Assembly: GCA_016235225.1 (NCBI GenBank)
Contig: JACRLS010000234.1
Coordinates: 1 to 11,479 of the forward strand
Direction of reading: 5' to 3'
DNA from: Nitrospirota bacterium
GTDB taxonomy: Bacteria > Nitrospirota > Nitrospiria > Nitrospirales > Nitrospiraceae
DNA: 11,479 bases
A program made the translations under genes and the position numbers. This document shows, in pieces, positions 1-7,067 of this stretch. How positions within the stretch are numbered: the stretch's first letter is position 1; every line of letters begins with the position of its first letter. The notes under the pieces were generated by a model. That model was not told the origin of the DNA. It was given only the letters and a program-made list of their open reading frames with translations, and searched no databases.

Positions 1-18
1 ACCGCAACAGAGACCCAT
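1..18 (-). CDS. ychF: YchF/OLA1 family redox-regulated ATPase, first six codons only
   Basis: Only the start of this gene lies in the window. On the minus strand an ATG at 18-16 opens MGLCCG, which matches the characteristic start of YchF (MGLxCGIVGLPNVGKST in the family, just ahead of the Walker A motif). An AAGGAG ribosome binding site lies at 27-22, three bases from the ATG, which is close but usable. YchF is a cytosolic ribosome-associated P-loop NTPase, and pth followed by ychF is a common gene pair in bacteria, so the context fits. The call rests on six residues, an SD sequence and gene order; the sequence left of position 1 would settle it. Confidence 0.75.
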
Positions 19-32
19 CTTCTCCTTTCACT

Positions 33-60
33 ATGAACGATGAGGGCTGAGGGCTGAACG
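33..60. repeat. Heptanucleotide array, four units (plus orientation)
   Basis: Four contiguous 7-bp units fit MTGARSG on the plus strand (ATGAACG and ATGAGGG, then CTGAGGG and CTGAACG). It lies in the pth-ychF gap, just upstream of the ychF ribosome binding site in transcription direction. A similar array of opposite polarity is at 85-119. Confidence 0.7.
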
Positions 61-84
61 AGGATCCGATCGGCGCCCTTCACG

Positions 85-119
85 ACTTCATCATTCAGCG
101 TTCACACTTCAGCGTTGTC
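85..119. repeat. Heptanucleotide array, five units (minus orientation), overlapping the pth stop
   Basis: Four 7-bp units fit NNTTCAN on the plus strand (for example ACTTCAT, CATTCAG), with a fifth degenerate unit at 113-119. On the minus strand the units read NTGAANN, the same core as the array at 33-60 but reversed. The pth stop codon (104-102) falls inside the array, so the last few Pth residues are encoded by repeat DNA. The two arrays flank the short palindrome CCGATCGG at 66-73 and could pair into an imperfect hairpin in the transcript. Confidence 0.65.
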
Positions 120-686
120 TTCCGGCTCCCGCACGTGGAACTTGTTCATGGCCGCGTTGGGCCCTTCCATCAGCAGGCATTCCAGAGCCTCGATCGCCCT
201 GTCGCAGAGCGCCGCGACCGTCTCCCGTTCTTCAGCGAGGAACTCCGCCAGCACATAGTCCGCAGCGTCCACACCCGCCGGCGGCCGCCCCACGCCGAGC
301 TTCACGCGGAGAAACTCATCAGTTCCGAGTTCCGCCATGATCGACCGAAGGCCGTTATGGCCGCCGGCCCCGCCTTTCATCTTGATCCGAAGCCGACCCA
401 GCCCGAGATCAAGGTCGTCGTGGACCACGACGAGATCCGAACACGTGAGGGAATGCTGCTGCAGCAGGGAGGTAACGACCGGACCCGATTCGTTCATCCA
501 GGACAGGGGAACCGCCAGCACGACTGCCGTTGATCCGAGGTGGCCGATTCCGGCACGGGCCTCTCCGGTCCGACGGAGGGTCACGGACCAACGAGCCGCC
601 GCCGCTTCGACGACCTGCGCGCCGATGTTGTGGCGCGTATCCGCGTACCGCGCACCCGGATTGCCCAATCCGACGATCAGACGCAA
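102..686 (-). CDS. pth: Peptidyl-tRNA hydrolase
   Basis: Cytosolic Pth hydrolyses the ester bond of peptidyl-tRNAs released prematurely from ribosomes, recycling tRNA. The 194-aa product has the normal family length and all family landmarks: GLGNPG with N9 at residues 6-11, catalytic H19 in TRHNIG, N65 in WMNESG, the acidic D90/D91 in VVVHDDLDL, and GGAGGHNGLRS with N111 (equivalents of E. coli N10, H20, N68, D93 and N114). The start codon is TTG at 686-684; no ATG fits, because translation must begin directly at the conserved RLIVGLGNPG strand and the ctc stop lies only two bases upstream. The purine-rich codons of the ctc lysine tail would have to act as the ribosome binding site, which suggests translational coupling to ctc. 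The C-terminal residues NAEV come from a 7-bp repeat array. Confidence 0.97.
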   Translation of the reverse strand: MRLIVGLGNPGARYADTRHNIGAQVVEAAAARWSVTLRRTGEARAGIGHLGSTAVVLAVPLSWMNESGPVVTSLLQQHSLTCSDLVVVHDDLDLGLGRLRIKMKGGAGGHNGLRSIMAELGTDEFLRVKLGVGRPPAGVDAADYVLAEFLAEERETVAALCDRAIEALECLLMEGPNAAMNKFHVREPEDNAEV

Positions 687-688
687 CG

Positions 689-1477
689 CTACTTCTTCTT
701 CTCCTCTTTCGCCTCCTTCTTCTCACCACCCTTGGCGGCCGCGGCCTCCGGCTTCGCTCCAGCCTTGGCTTCGACAGCCGGGGCTGCCTTCTCGCCGGCC
801 GCCGGCGCCGCCGCACCTTCTTCGCCCTCCACCACCTTGCCCTTGGCGATGACTTCCGGTTCCTTGCCTTCCTCGACGACGGCTTGACTCGTCAGCAGGG
901 CCTCCAGCTTCGCGTCGGACATCGGCGCGGCCACACTCAGCACGGGCTGATCCGGCCCGTCCAGGATGCGGACGCCTGGAGGAGCCGTCAGGTCCTTGAC
1001 GTGAAGACCTTGCCCGATGATCAGCGGAGAGGCGTCGACTTCGAAGCGGTCAGGAATCGCACTCGGCAGACACTCGACGTGCACCTCACGCAGCACATGG
1101 TGCAGCACCCCGCCCTCCTTCACGCCGGCCGGCATCCCGCCGATCACGACGGTCGGCACTTTCAGACGAATCGGCTTGTCCATCGACACTTCAAAAAGGT
1201 CGGCGTGCAGCAGTTGACCGGTGACCGGGTCCGCTTGATAATCACGGAGCATCGCCGTTCGGGTTTTCTTCTTGGCGCCGTCCACGGTCAAGGTAATCAA
1301 TGCCGTGCTCCCCACATGCGACTTGATGATCTCCGTGACGGCATCAGGGTCGAGCGACATCAACACACATTCGCCCTGCCCGTAGAGGACCGCCGGTACC
1401 CGTCCCTTCTGCCTGAGCTTCCGGGCCACGCCTTTTCCCGATGCTTCCCTGATCATCGCATCCATTTCAAACTTCAT
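689..1477 (-). CDS. rplY: 50S ribosomal protein L25/general stress protein Ctc (TL5-type, long)
   Basis: This 262-aa protein is the long (Ctc/TL5) form of ribosomal protein L25, which binds 5S rRNA in the central protuberance of the large subunit. Residues about 5-95 form the L25 beta-barrel domain (GKGVARKLRQKGRVPAVLYG near the start), and residues about 100-190 form the TL5 C-terminal domain, with PTVVIGGMPAGVKEGGVL and ECLPSAIPDRFEVD. Residues about 195-262 are a low-complexity tail rich in Ala, Lys and Glu that ends in EKKEAKEEKKK and is probably disordered. Translation starts at ATG 1477 with an excellent AAGGAG at 1490-1485, spacing 7. The stop lies two bases before the TTG start of pth, so the two are almost certainly co-transcribed and perhaps coupled. 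The name ctc is equally valid. Confidence 0.96.
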   Translation of the reverse strand: MKFEMDAMIREASGKGVARKLRQKGRVPAVLYGQGECVLMSLDPDAVTEIIKSHVGSTALITLTVDGAKKKTRTAMLRDYQADPVTGQLLHADLFEVSMDKPIRLKVPTVVIGGMPAGVKEGGVLHHVLREVHVECLPSAIPDRFEVDASPLIIGQGLHVKDLTAPPGVRILDGPDQPVLSVAAPMSDAKLEALLTSQAVVEEGKEPEVIAKGKVVEGEEGAAAPAAGEKAAPAVEAKAGAKPEAAAAKGGEKKEAKEEKKK

Positions 1478-1622
1478 GATACGTCTCCTTTGATGTCCTT
1501 CATGTGCGTCCGACGGCCAGACACGTCCATTCAGAGAGCCGGGGTGGCTTCACTCGCCCGGTTGAAGCTGGCCTGACCTTCGTGTCCTGGTGAGGATGAC
1601 CGGACGGCAGGCGAACGTGCGC

Positions 1623-2564
1623 TTACGCAAACAACGAGCTGACCGACTCCTCGTCGTGAATTCGTGAAATCGCTTCACCCAGCAGCGGGGCGACCGACAG
1701 GACCCGCAGCTTGGGACATTGGGTTTCCTTCCCATTGAGGGGGATCGTATTGGTCACCACGACCTCCCGCAGACAGGACTTCTGCAGCCGCTCCAGCGCC
1801 GGGCCCGAGAGCACCGGGTGGGTGCAGGCCGCCCACACGGACCGCGCGCCCTTATCGGCACAGGCCTGCGCGCCCTGGACAATCGTCCCAGCCGTATCGA
1901 TCATATCGTCCAGTAACAGCGCGTTGCGTCCTTCCACGTCACCGATAATGTTCATGACCTGCGCCTGATTCGGCCCCTCCCGCCGCTTGTCGATGATCGC
2001 GAGGCTGGCCTGCAGACGCTTGGCGAAGGCCCGCGCCCGTTCCACGCCGCCGGCATCCGGCGAGACGACGACGGGGTCGGCGCCCGCCATGTCATGGATG
2101 TACTCCAACAACACCGGCGTCGCATAGAGGTGATCCACTGGAATGTTGAAAAAACCCTGAATCTGCCCGGCATGGAGATCCATGGTCAGCACACGGCTCG
2201 CGCCTGCCGTCGTAATCAGGTCCGCCATCAATTTGGCTGTGATCGGCACCCGGGGCTGATCTTTTCGGTCCTGCCGGGCATAGCCGAAGTACGGGATCAC
2301 CGCGGTGATCCGGGTGGCCGAGGAGCGCTTGAGCGCATCCGCCATGATCAACAGTTCCATGATCGTCGTATTGATCGGGGCGCAAAAGGACTGAATCAGA
2401 AACACGTCCGCGCCGCGAACGTTCTCTTCGATCCGAACGCGGATTTCCCCGTCGCTGAAACTGGAGACCGTGGCCTCCCCCAGTCGAATACCGAGGTGGT
2501 CACAAATCTCCCGGGCCAGCGCAGGATTGGAATTCCCGGCAAAGACCTTCAATTCACGATGCAT
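1623..2564 (-). CDS. prs: Ribose-phosphate pyrophosphokinase (PRPP synthetase, class I)
   Basis: Prs transfers the pyrophosphate of ATP to ribose 5-phosphate, giving PRPP for purine, pyrimidine, NAD, histidine and tryptophan synthesis. The 313-aa length is typical of bacterial class I enzymes. Visible motifs are FAGNSNPALA at the N terminus, the ATP-binding PYFGYARQDRK (91-101), DLHAGQIQGFF with H131, VVVSPDAGGVERAR (166-177), the catalytic flexible loop around K193-R195, and the PRPP signature DDMIDTAGT (219-227). Start ATG 2564 is preceded by GGAGAGG at 2576-2570. A promoter candidate (2658-2629) and a large palindrome (2663-2876) separate it from ispE, so prs probably has its own transcription start. 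The downstream gap to ctc is 145 bp with no gene visible, and read-through into ctc-pth is plausible. Confidence 0.98.
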   Translation of the reverse strand: MHRELKVFAGNSNPALAREICDHLGIRLGEATVSSFSDGEIRVRIEENVRGADVFLIQSFCAPINTTIMELLIMADALKRSSATRITAVIPYFGYARQDRKDQPRVPITAKLMADLITTAGASRVLTMDLHAGQIQGFFNIPVDHLYATPVLLEYIHDMAGADPVVVSPDAGGVERARAFAKRLQASLAIIDKRREGPNQAQVMNIIGDVEGRNALLLDDMIDTAGTIVQGAQACADKGARSVWAACTHPVLSGPALERLQKSCLREVVVTNTIPLNGKETQCPKLRVLSVAPLLGEAISRIHDEESVSSLFA

Positions 2565-2628
2565 AGGTGCCTCTCCGGTGATCGGACGGTAGGACTCCGG
2601 TCCGCAGCCAGGTCGGAAAGAGAAGGAT

Positions 2629-2658
2629 AATCTAACGAAACTACCCGGAAACTGTCAA
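2629..2658 (-). promoter_or_regulatory. Candidate sigma-70 promoter for prs
   Basis: On the minus strand there is a perfect TTGACA (2658-2653), an 18-bp spacer, then TAGATT (2634-2629, 4 of 6 to TATAAT). Transcription would begin near 2622, leaving a leader of roughly 58 nt before the prs ATG. The -35 box lies four bases outside the palindromic element at 2663-2876. Confidence 0.5.
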
Positions 2659-2662
2659 CCAA

Positions 2663-2876
2663 GGAGCCTGTTGCGCAAACCCTCTTCGTCGCGAGGCGAA
2701 GGAGGCGCGGCCAGATGCAAGGCCGCAGGTCCGAAAAAGCCGGAGGTGTATTCGCTGGAATCGGGACCCATTGCTCCGGGATTGCAATGGGTGCCCCGGA
2801 TTTTTTCGGGCCGAGAATGACGCAGATGGCCGTAGATCGTTCGCCGCAGTAGAAGAGGGTTTGTGCGACAGGCTCC
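2663..2876. repeat. 214-bp imperfect palindromic element between ispE and prs
   Basis: The outer arms 2663-2687 and 2852-2876 are 25-bp inverted copies with two differences, both G-U-compatible in a plus-strand RNA. Inward, weaker pairing continues (GGCGAA, CGGCCA and CCGAAAAA blocks recur in order in both arms). The centre is a perfect 9-bp stem, ACCCATTGC at 2766-2774 with GCAATGGGT at 2784-2792. There is no credible coding frame and no T-run after the stem on either strand, so this is not a simple terminator. It resembles a MITE or dispersed intergenic palindrome. The rest of the 356-bp ispE-prs gap holds the prs promoter and a short GC palindrome at 2899-2909. Confidence 0.8.
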
Positions 2877-2920
2877 AAGATGAGCCTTCCACCCTCCGGC
2901 CGGACCGGCTGAACGAGATA

Positions 2921-3808
2921 TTACTGCGCGGGAACGGTAAAGACCGCCCGCCCGGGTTGCTGCTCAAGCCGTGCGCTCGCCCGGAGAGCCCTTGATTCGT
3001 CCTGGAAGACTCCGAAGACGGTGGCCCCGCTGCCCGACAGGAGCGCCGCCTCTGCGCCGGCCTGGCGTAACTCGGCCTTCAAGTCGGCCAGCACAGGATG
3101 AGACGCAGCCAGGGCCGGCTCGAAATCATTCTCCATGAGCGGCAACACCTCGTCCCAACTGATTGACCCGTTCCGGCTCACCTGTTCGTGTTCCGCCGAC
3201 AGGGGCTTGATGCTCGTCCGCTGTTCCGCGAGGCGTCGATAGGCCCACCCGGTATTGATAGCCACACCCGGATTGACCAGCACAATCCAGCGGGAGCCCT
3301 TGACCGTCACCGGGACAATGGCCTCGCCTTTTCCACTGATGACGGCGCTCGGGGCGTAGAGGAAGAACGGCACATCGCTCCCACAGCCGGCGGCGATGTC
3401 AGCCAGCCTCGAGGGGGGCCAATTGAGCTCCAGCAGCCTGTTCAACGCCATGAGGGTCGCCGCAGCGTCACTGCTTCCACCTCCGAGGCCGCCCCCCATC
3501 GGGATGGTCTTCTGGAGATCGATCTCCACGCCACGGGAACGGACCGCCGCAGCCAGGAACTGTGTCGCGGCCTCCACCACCAGATTGCGGCCGTCCGTCG
3601 GCAGGTCCGGAATGTTGCACTGGAGACGGATGTCCTGATGGCGATCGGTCAGTCTGAGGGTTAGCGTATCCGTCAGCCCCACGGTGTGCATGAGCGACCA
3701 GATGTTGTGGTAGCCGTCGGCACGTCGATCCAACACGCGGAGGATGAGATTGACCTTGGCGGGAGCCTGGACTCGGATTGTCGACGGTTTCTCAGCCATT
3801 GATAGCAT
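2921..3808 (-). CDS. ispE: 4-diphosphocytidyl-2-C-methyl-D-erythritol kinase
   Basis: IspE is the GHMP-family kinase that phosphorylates the 2-hydroxyl of 4-diphosphocytidyl-2-C-methylerythritol in the non-mevalonate (MEP) isoprenoid pathway. The 295-aa product shows APAKVNL with catalytic K18, RADGYHNIWSLM (29-40), the glycine-rich ATP loop MGGGLGGGSSDAAA (104-117), GCGSDVPFF with catalytic D145, and the C-terminal SGSGATVFG (258-266). Two starts are possible: ATG 3808 and ATG 3799, three codons downstream (MAEKP). Neither has a clear Shine-Dalgarno sequence, and the second puts the conserved AKVNL at a more usual distance from the N terminus. The region upstream is a heptanucleotide array next to pilR. 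I see no convincing promoter there. Confidence 0.97.
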   Translation of the reverse strand: MLSMAEKPSTIRVQAPAKVNLILRVLDRRADGYHNIWSLMHTVGLTDTLTLRLTDRHQDIRLQCNIPDLPTDGRNLVVEAATQFLAAAVRSRGVEIDLQKTIPMGGGLGGGSSDAAATLMALNRLLELNWPPSRLADIAAGCGSDVPFFLYAPSAVISGKGEAIVPVTVKGSRWIVLVNPGVAINTGWAYRRLAEQRTSIKPLSAEHEQVSRNGSISWDEVLPLMENDFEPALAASHPVLADLKAELRQAGAEAALLSGSGATVFGVFQDESRALRASARLEQQPGRAVFTVPAQ

Positions 3809-3868
3809 TAAATCAGAACGACGGGGGAATGGCGAGGGGAGAGTCGCGGCCGGGGGAAGAAGAGCGAT

Positions 3869-3994
3869 CAGCTCACAGTTCCCGGCTCGCAGTGGTCAGT
3901 GAACAGTGTGCAGTAAACAGTTCTCGGCTGTGCCTTGGACCTCGAAACTTTTCGACTTCCGACTTTTCCTTTTTCACTTGTTCCTTGTGCTTTG
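3869..3994. repeat. Degenerate heptanucleotide array, 18 units in phase
   Basis: Eighteen consecutive 7-bp steps keep one phase. The first nine (3869-3931) all fit CRGYNNN, five of them consecutive CAGTNNN (from CAGTGGT and CAGTGAA onward). The next nine (3932-3994) drift to pyrimidine-rich units, mostly NNNCTTN or NNCTTTN (such as CGACTTC, TCACTTG). The spacing is exact while the free positions vary, so this is a period-7 pattern and not a copy-number microsatellite. It ends three bases from the pilR stop and fills most of the 188-bp pilR-ispE gap. Confidence 0.8.
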
Positions 3995-3996
3995 CT

Positions 3997-5388
3997 TCAG
4001 TCTCTCCCGCCCTTGATCGCATACTTCTCGAGCCGATACCGGAAGGAGCGGGTATTCAGGTGAAGCAATCTGGCTGCTTTCTTTTTCACCCACTTGGCCC
4101 GTTCCAGGGCCTTCAGAAGCAGATCCTTCTCAATCCCGCTGATGAGCGCTTCCAAGTCCAATCCGTCCGGCGGCAGGTCGGACGGGGCCACCGGCGTGAT
4201 CGGGGCCGAGGCGGAGCTGGGACGATTCAACCATCCGCCGAGTTCCTCTCCACCGATGGCCGTCCCATTCGTGAACGCGACAGCCCGCTCGATCAGGTTC
4301 TCCAACTCGCGCACGTTCCCCCGCCACTCATGCTCAATCAGGAGCCGCAAGGCTTCTTGCGTCAGAGTCGGCGTGGGCTTGCCGTTCGCCTTAGCAAACT
4401 TCTCCAGAAAATGCTGGGCCAGCAACGGAATGTCCCCCGAGCGCATCCGCAGCGGCGGAAGATGGATGGGAATCACGTCCAGGCGGTAGAAGAGATCTTC
4501 ACGGAAGGACCCATCCGCCACCGCCTTTTCCAACTCCTTGTTCGTCGCGGCGACGATCCGGACGTCGACTTTCACGTCACGGGTGCCGCCGACCCGCCGG
4601 AACTCGCGCTCTTGAATGACCCGCAGCAGCTTCACCTGCATCGCCGGCGTGGTGTCGGCGATTTCATCGAGGAAGATCGTGCCGCCGCTGGCCACCTCGA
4701 ACAACCCGGCTTTATTGCACACCGCGCCCGTAAACGATCCCTTCATGTGGCCGAAGAGCTCACTCTCCAGCAGGGTTTCCGGCAGCGCGCTGCAATTGAC
4801 CGCCACAAAGGGGAACTGGCTGCGGCAGCTGTGGTAGTGGATGGCTCGCGCCACGAGTTCCTTGCCGGTTCCACTTTCTCCGCAGATCAGGACGTTGCTT
4901 CGGGAGTCCGCCACCTTCTTGATCATTTCAAAGACGCGCTGCATCGACTCGCTGTGCCCGATCAGCTGGGAAAACGTGGCCTGCCCCGCCAACTCCCGCT
5001 TGAGCAGGGTATTTTCGCTCGACAACCGGCGCTGCTCGAGAGCATTGCGGATGATCAGCTGCACCTCATCGATCTGAAACGGCTTGGTGACGTAGTCGAA
5101 CGCCCCGCGCTTCATGGCCTCCACGGCAGACTCCGGCGAGGCATAGGCGGTCATCATCAGCACGACGGTGCCGGGGGACGCGTCCTTCACGGCCTTCAGG
5201 ACGTCCAGCCCGTCGATCTTGGGCATCTTGAGGTCGGTGATGACCAGATCGAAAATATCCTTCTGAATTTGGCCGATCGCATCCTCGCCGTCCGCGGCCT
5301 CCGTGACCGCATATCCCGCCCGCTTCAACATGATGGCGAGGACATCCCGCATGCTTTTTTCGTCGTCAACGATCAGAATCTTTTCCAT
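3997..5388 (-). CDS. pilR: Sigma-54-dependent response regulator, PilR/NtrC family
   Basis: This 463-aa activator remodels RNA polymerase with sigma-54; in type IV pilus systems PilR switches on pilin transcription when phosphorylated by PilS. The receiver domain (residues 1-120) has phosphoacceptor D52 in LVITDLKMP, conserved T80 and K102 in YVTKPF. The AAA+ domain (about 143-370) has Walker A GESGTGKE (170-177), the sigma-54 contact loop as GSFTGA (217-222) with Ser for the usual first Ala, Walker B GGTIFLDE (235-242) and RGNVRELENL with the sensor II arginine. After a proline-rich linker, residues about 420-460 form a Fis-type helix-turn-helix. The start ATG 5388 lies inside the end of pilS (16-bp overlap), with AGGGAG close upstream, so coupling is likely. 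The name follows the pilC-pilS context; its target promoter is not in this window. Confidence 0.92.
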   Translation of the reverse strand: MEKILIVDDEKSMRDVLAIMLKRAGYAVTEAADGEDAIGQIQKDIFDLVITDLKMPKIDGLDVLKAVKDASPGTVVLMMTAYASPESAVEAMKRGAFDYVTKPFQIDEVQLIIRNALEQRRLSSENTLLKRELAGQATFSQLIGHSESMQRVFEMIKKVADSRSNVLICGESGTGKELVARAIHYHSCRSQFPFVAVNCSALPETLLESELFGHMKGSFTGAVCNKAGLFEVASGGTIFLDEIADTTPAMQVKLLRVIQEREFRRVGGTRDVKVDVRIVAATNKELEKAVADGSFREDLFYRLDVIPIHLPPLRMRSGDIPLLAQHFLEKFAKANGKPTPTLTQEALRLLIEHEWRGNVRELENLIERAVAFTNGTAIGGEELGGWLNRPSSASAPITPVAPSDLPPDGLDLEALISGIEKDLLLKALERAKWVKKKAARLLHLNTRSFRYRLEKYAIKGGRD

Positions 5389-7058
5389 GGCTCCCTACCT
5401 TCATGCCAGAGGCGTGGTCCCGCGTCCGCCGACACCGGGAGGCACACCACGAAACAGGACCCCTTCCCCTCTTCGCTCTCCACTCGGATCCATCCGCCGT
5501 GCAGATCGACAATGCGATGGACGGCCGCCAGGCCGAGACCGGACCCCGTCCGCTTCGTCGTAAAAAACGGCAGAAAAATCTTGTCGAGGTCCTGTTTGCG
5601 GATGCCCTCGCCCGTATCGCGAAACTCGATCTCCACGACCTGGCCGCTTTTCTTGCCTGACCCCACCGTGCGCGTGCCCGTCGTAATCCGCAATTCTCCG
5701 CCGGTCGGCATGGCGTCAAAGGCGTTGACCGCCAAATTCCACGCCACTTGTTTCAGCTGATCCGGATCCACCTCGGCCATCGTCTTCTGCTGAGCCGGTT
5801 TGGCAGTCAACGTGATCCCCTGCCGGTTCGTGACCTCGTGACGGATGAGGTCCAGCGTCTCGGCCAGCAGGGCATTGATGTCGCAATCTTTGAGATGGAG
5901 CGCCGGCGGTCGCGCATAGAGCAGAAATTCCGTGACGATGGCATCCAGTCGCTTAGCTTCCCGCGTCGCGATGTCCATCAGCCGGGCGTTCGTTTCCTCC
6001 AGGGTCAGGTCCTTGCGCAGCATTTGCATGGCGCCGGCCAGCGCCGCCAGTGGATTCCGGATCTCGTGAGCCATGCCGGCCGACATTTCACCCAACGACG
6101 CCAGCCACTCCCGGCGACGCATCTCCTCTTCCATGTCGCGAATCTGCGTCAGGTCTTTGAAGATGCCGACCAGCCCCGTCCGCAGACCATTTTCCGTCAG
6201 CGCCGCGAGCGTCATCCCCACCACAAGCCGGCTGCCGTCCGCACGACGACCCTCCGCCTCAAACCGGTGCGGAAGCGGCACCGTACTCGGATCGGCGCCG
6301 ATGACCCGCCCATCCGGCCACTGGAACACCTCCCACCAGGGGCGCGAGCGCGCCGCCTCCATGCTGACGCCGGTGGCCTCCTGGGCAGCCCGATTGAAAG
6401 CCGTGATACGCCCCTCGGCATCGGTCGTGAAGAGCCCGCTGCTCACGCTCTGCACGATGTTCTCGTGAAAGGCCTGCAGACGACTGAGCCCTTCTTCCGT
6501 CTTGATCAACGACTGGCCGGCGCGCTTGAGTTGCTCCGCCACGGTCCCGCCCATGAAACCCACGACGAAGAGCGCCAGGCCATGAACCCCAAAGGCGTGC
6601 AGCGTGTCCGATTCCGTGAGCCCGCTGGGCGGCACCCAGGTCATGACGCTCACCGGGCCGTAGAGTTGCGCCACGGTCACCCCGCCGAGCAACAAGACCG
6701 TCGTAACGGCCGTGCTGACCCCGCCCGTTCGACGCAGCAGCAAACTCGCGAAACTCACCGACACGATATACAGCAGCGAGAACGGGCTGGCGATCCCTCC
6801 GGTGCGCGCCACCAGCACGGTCTCCATCAGCACATCGGCGCCGATCTGAAAAGACGCCAATCTCACCTGACGGTTCGGCGTCGCCATCCGCCGCATCAAC
6901 AGCAGATACGCCACGGTCAGCGCGTAGGTGAGCCCCCCCAGGACGAGAAAGATCGGGTGCGGGGTCCCCCGACCGCCTTGCAGGACCATCGTCACGCCCA
7001 GGAGCAGCGTGACCATGGCGGCTCTCACCCCGATCAACCAATAGAGCGTATGCGTCAC
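5373..7058 (-). CDS. pilS: Membrane sensor histidine kinase, PilS-like, with PAS domain
   Basis: The 561-aa inner-membrane kinase is the probable partner of PilR. Residues 1-175 contain about six hydrophobic segments (near 8-27, 36-55, 72-86, 92-109, 115-133, 156-172), as in PilS. A short coiled region leads to a PAS domain (about 195-305; SGLFTTDAEGRITAFNRAA). The dimerisation/phosphotransfer helix carries H331 in MAHEIRNPLAAL, and the ATPase domain shows the N box WNLAVNAFDAM (440-450), DTGEGI (481-486), FLPFFTTK and GSGLGLA (505-511). All catalytic boxes are intact. The start is GTG at 7058-7056, with GAGAAGAG just upstream lying in the pilC stop region (pilC ends nine bases away). In Pseudomonas, PilS senses pilin in the membrane; whether that holds here is inference. 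Confidence 0.92.
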   Translation of the reverse strand: MTHTLYWLIGVRAAMVTLLLGVTMVLQGGRGTPHPIFLVLGGLTYALTVAYLLLMRRMATPNRQVRLASFQIGADVLMETVLVARTGGIASPFSLLYIVSVSFASLLLRRTGGVSTAVTTVLLLGGVTVAQLYGPVSVMTWVPPSGLTESDTLHAFGVHGLALFVVGFMGGTVAEQLKRAGQSLIKTEEGLSRLQAFHENIVQSVSSGLFTTDAEGRITAFNRAAQEATGVSMEAARSRPWWEVFQWPDGRVIGADPSTVPLPHRFEAEGRRADGSRLVVGMTLAALTENGLRTGLVGIFKDLTQIRDMEEEMRRREWLASLGEMSAGMAHEIRNPLAALAGAMQMLRKDLTLEETNARLMDIATREAKRLDAIVTEFLLYARPPALHLKDCDINALLAETLDLIRHEVTNRQGITLTAKPAQQKTMAEVDPDQLKQVAWNLAVNAFDAMPTGGELRITTGTRTVGSGKKSGQVVEIEFRDTGEGIRKQDLDKIFLPFFTTKRTGSGLGLAAVHRIVDLHGGWIRVESEEGKGSCFVVCLPVSADAGPRLWHEGREPWKRF

Positions 7059-7067
7059 GGACTCTTC

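Noticed and set aside
530..1576. 348-codon plus-strand frame antisense to pth and ctc
   Set aside because: Shadow of two well-supported minus-strand genes; no start signal or recognisable domain.
2549..2878. Minus-strand open frame of 109 codons across the ispE-prs gap
   Set aside because: It runs through both arms of the palindrome and the prs promoter, has no ribosome binding site and overlaps the prs start.
2663..2920. Possible tRNA gene or rho-independent terminator in the ispE-prs gap
   Set aside because: No cloverleaf, T-arm or acceptor pattern can be drawn, and neither strand shows a stem followed by a T-run.
3869..3994. Heptamer array as a CRISPR array
   Set aside because: The units are 7 bp and degenerate, with no repeat-spacer alternation and no cas genes nearby.
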